Assembly: GCA_031258505.1 (NCBI GenBank)
Contig: JAIRMT010000012.1
Location: 1 to 6,621, forward strand
DNA from: Treponema sp.
Lineage (GTDB): Bacteria; Spirochaetota; Spirochaetia; Treponematales; Breznakiellaceae
Length of the DNA stretch: 6,621 nucleotides
Direction: 5' to 3'
The notes beneath the pieces were generated by a model, which ran no database searches, had not been told where the DNA came from, and saw nothing but the letters and a program-made list of their open reading frames with translations. Made by a program: the position numbers and the translations under genes. Shown here piece after piece: positions 5,759-6,621 of the stretch. Position 1 is the stretch's first letter. Every line of letters starts with the position of its first letter.

Positions 5759-6223
5759 TTACCCCTCTCTATTTGATATTCTTGTAACAAGAACTTCGGC
5801 ATCCTGCTGCTGCAAGTACGCCATGATTTCTTCTATTAAATGGACTGTACCCTTGCCCATGCCTGGACAGCACTTTGCCGCCTCATTCCATGCCTTAGCT
5901 GAAACCATGACTGAATGCCAGAAGGGAAAGGTTCTACATTGCAAGGGACGCGCTTCATACACTGAGCAACCATTTTTCCAGAAGATACAATCATAGTTGG
6001 ACTTTTCTTTTAAGGTAAGCTGTTCTGTTTCCCACTTATCAGGAACCCAGCGGCAGTATGTTTCCACAAAGCCTGTATAGGCCATTCGTAGGCTCTCAAG
6101 CAGACGAGTAACGTCGCGTTCAGTAAGAAACACATAACCGCTTTCGTAACGGCAACACGTTGAACATTGAGTGCAGGAGAAACGCACCCCCTCCGCGTAA
6201 AAAAGCGCTTGTTGTAACGACAT
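5759..6223 (-). CDS. YkgJ-type cysteine-cluster (CxxCxxCC) protein
   Basis: This 154-residue protein has the hallmark C17-x2-C20-x2-C23-C24, followed by C79, C86 (CSVYEARP) and C96 (QCRTFPFW), and a C118-C119 pair. This is the YkgJ/UPF0153 family, predicted to bind zinc or an iron-sulfur cluster; its biochemical role is not established. The reading frame stays open upstream to 6349, but that extension is the tRNA-Tyr gene and its terminator translated, a common annotation error. A second in-frame ATG at 6250 lies in the terminator loop. ATG 6223 is chosen because GGAG at 6232-6229 sits 5 nt before it. It is the first protein gene of an operon with the MBL-fold gene, mltG and dnaG. No promoter fits between the terminator and this start. 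Confidence 0.88.
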   Translation of the reverse strand: MSLQQALFYAEGVRFSCTQCSTCCRYESGYVFLTERDVTRLLESLRMAYTGFVETYCRWVPDKWETEQLTLKEKSNYDCIFWKNGCSVYEARPLQCRTFPFWHSVMVSAKAWNEAAKCCPGMGKGTVHLIEEIMAYLQQQDAEVLVTRISNREG

Positions 6224-6232
6224 AGCATCTCC

Positions 6233-6261
6233 AAAAAAAAGGCTGTCCATTACGGACAGCC
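6233..6261 (-). terminator. Intrinsic terminator after tRNA-Tyr
   Basis: On the minus strand GGCTGTCC (6261-6254) pairs perfectly with GGACAGCC (6248-6241) around a 5-nt loop, followed by eight U residues (6240-6233). It starts 3 nt after the tRNA-Tyr discriminator base. The ribosome binding site of the next gene begins on the base after the U-tract, so it may act as a partial terminator limiting read-through into the protein operon. Confidence 0.92.
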
Positions 6262-6264
6262 CAC

Positions 6265-6346
6265 TGGGGAGTGAAGGATTCGAACCTACGAAGGCGTAGC
6301 CAACAGATTTACAGTCTGCCCCATTTGACCGCTCTGGAAACTCCCC
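6265..6346 (-). tRNA. tRNA-Tyr (anticodon GUA)
   Basis: This is an 82-nt class II tRNA. The acceptor GGGGAGT pairs perfectly with ACTCCCC, with discriminator A and no encoded CCA (followed by GTGG). The anticodon loop CTGTAAA reads GTA (bases 6312-6310). The long variable arm contains a GGC/GCC stem, as in bacterial tRNA-Tyr. The T-loop is TTCGAAT. The T stem GTAGG/CCTTC has one U-U mismatch. CTACG-CCTT-CGTAG across the variable arm and T stem offers a competing hairpin. It lies 19 nt after tRNA-Thr in the same transcript. Confidence 0.96.
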
Positions 6347-6365
6347 CAAACTCGCTTACGCGCCC

Positions 6366-6438
6366 AGCCATCTCCCGGGGTCGAACCGGGGACCTCGTGA
6401 TTACAAGTCAGGCGCTCTACCAACTGAGCTAAGATGGC
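6366..6438 (-). tRNA. tRNA-Thr (anticodon UGU)
   Basis: This is a 73-nt cloverleaf. The acceptor GCCATCT pairs with AGATGGC, with discriminator T and no encoded CCA. The D arm is GCTC/GAGC, the anticodon loop CTTGTAA reads TGT (6405-6403), and the T arm is CCCGG-TTCGACC-CCGGG. The anticodon stem CCTGA/TCACG has one C-C mismatch at its second pair (28-42); the other pairs are canonical. It is the first gene of the tRNA transcript, 19 nt before tRNA-Tyr. Confidence 0.96.
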
Positions 6439-6455
6439 GACTTGGTTATACTTTT

Positions 6456-6484
6456 ACTATATCAAGAGTAGAAAATAGTGTCAA
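6456..6484 (-). promoter_or_regulatory. Near-consensus sigma-70 promoter of the tRNA operon
   Basis: On the minus strand, a perfect TTGACA (6484-6479) and TATAGT (6461-6456, 5 of 6) are separated by the optimal 17 bases. Transcription should start near 6449, about ten bases before tRNA-Thr. The strength fits a stable-RNA promoter. It is the only strong promoter I see for the whole minus-strand array down to dnaG. Confidence 0.88.
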
Positions 6485-6621
6485 GTCTTTTTGCTCCGAT
6501 CTCAGGATAAACGCATAGAAACGCCGCTGCTTCCATGAAGCGCGCTTCGCAGGAGTGTGTTTCATGGAAGCAGTATCTTCGGAATACTCAGAGCATTAAG
6601 CAGCTTGTATCGCAATAGGTT
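6485..6621. other. Right-edge region with a 13-bp-stem hairpin
   Basis: CTGCTTCCATGAA at 6527-6539 pairs perfectly with TTCATGGAAGCAG at 6561-6573, enclosing 21 bases. A second small hairpin, AGTAT/ATACT around a TTCG-containing loop, follows it closely. No T-tract follows on either strand, so it is not a standard intrinsic terminator. On the minus strand a frame enters from the right edge and stops at TGA 6564-6562 (19 codons); another stops at TAA 6598-6596. Either could be the tail of a gene outside the window. No complete gene is recognisable here. Confidence 0.55.

Noticed and set aside
6248..6349. N-terminal extension of the cysteine-cluster protein up to 6349
   Set aside because: These codons are the tRNA-Tyr gene and its terminator read as protein. 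The GGAG ribosome binding site supports the start at 6223.
1..6621. CRISPR array, phage genes or IS transposase
   Set aside because: There are no regularly spaced repeats, no transposase or integrase motifs and no phage structural genes on either strand.

Overview
The window is about 6.6 kb of bacterial chromosome with moderate GC. It looks like a spirochaete, most likely a Treponema-like organism. This is an inference from protein flavour, from tRNA genes without an encoded CCA, and from a repeat-littered intergenic region; nothing here is diagnostic at species level.

Left third (1-1156): accessory, repeat-rich DNA. A small AT-rich toxin-antitoxin remnant lies on the minus strand. It has an intact ribbon-helix-helix antitoxin (486-710) with a strong promoter that leaves almost no leader. 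Overlapping it by one base is the first ~30 codons of a MazF/PemK-type toxin (ORF 328-486). The toxin is cut off by a 150-bp near-palindromic element (247-396) whose ends are a perfect 16-bp inverted repeat. Beyond the antitoxin promoter sits a second structured repeat (about 768-960). Part of it recurs near the left edge.

Middle (1157-1957): one plus-strand gene for a TIM-barrel sugar phosphate isomerase/epimerase. It ends at an intrinsic terminator squeezed between it and the convergent dnaG.

Right two thirds (1955-6438): a compact minus-strand array, read right to left. It holds a near-consensus promoter, tRNA-Thr(UGU), tRNA-Tyr(GUA), an intrinsic terminator, a YkgJ-type cysteine-cluster protein, an MBL-fold hydrolase, mltG (lytic transglycosylase) and dnaG (primase). 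The four protein genes are separated by 3 nt, 13 nt and a 1-nt overlap, so they should be co-transcribed. The first ribosome binding site begins on the base after the terminator's U-tract. No promoter fits between them, so the protein operon probably depends on read-through from the tRNA promoter or on a promoter inside the tRNA genes. The right edge (6485-6621) carries a 13-bp-stem hairpin of unknown role.

I see no convincing new multi-gene system. The most informative hidden feature is the toxin gene broken by the hairpin element, followed by the tRNA/terminator/operon arrangement.
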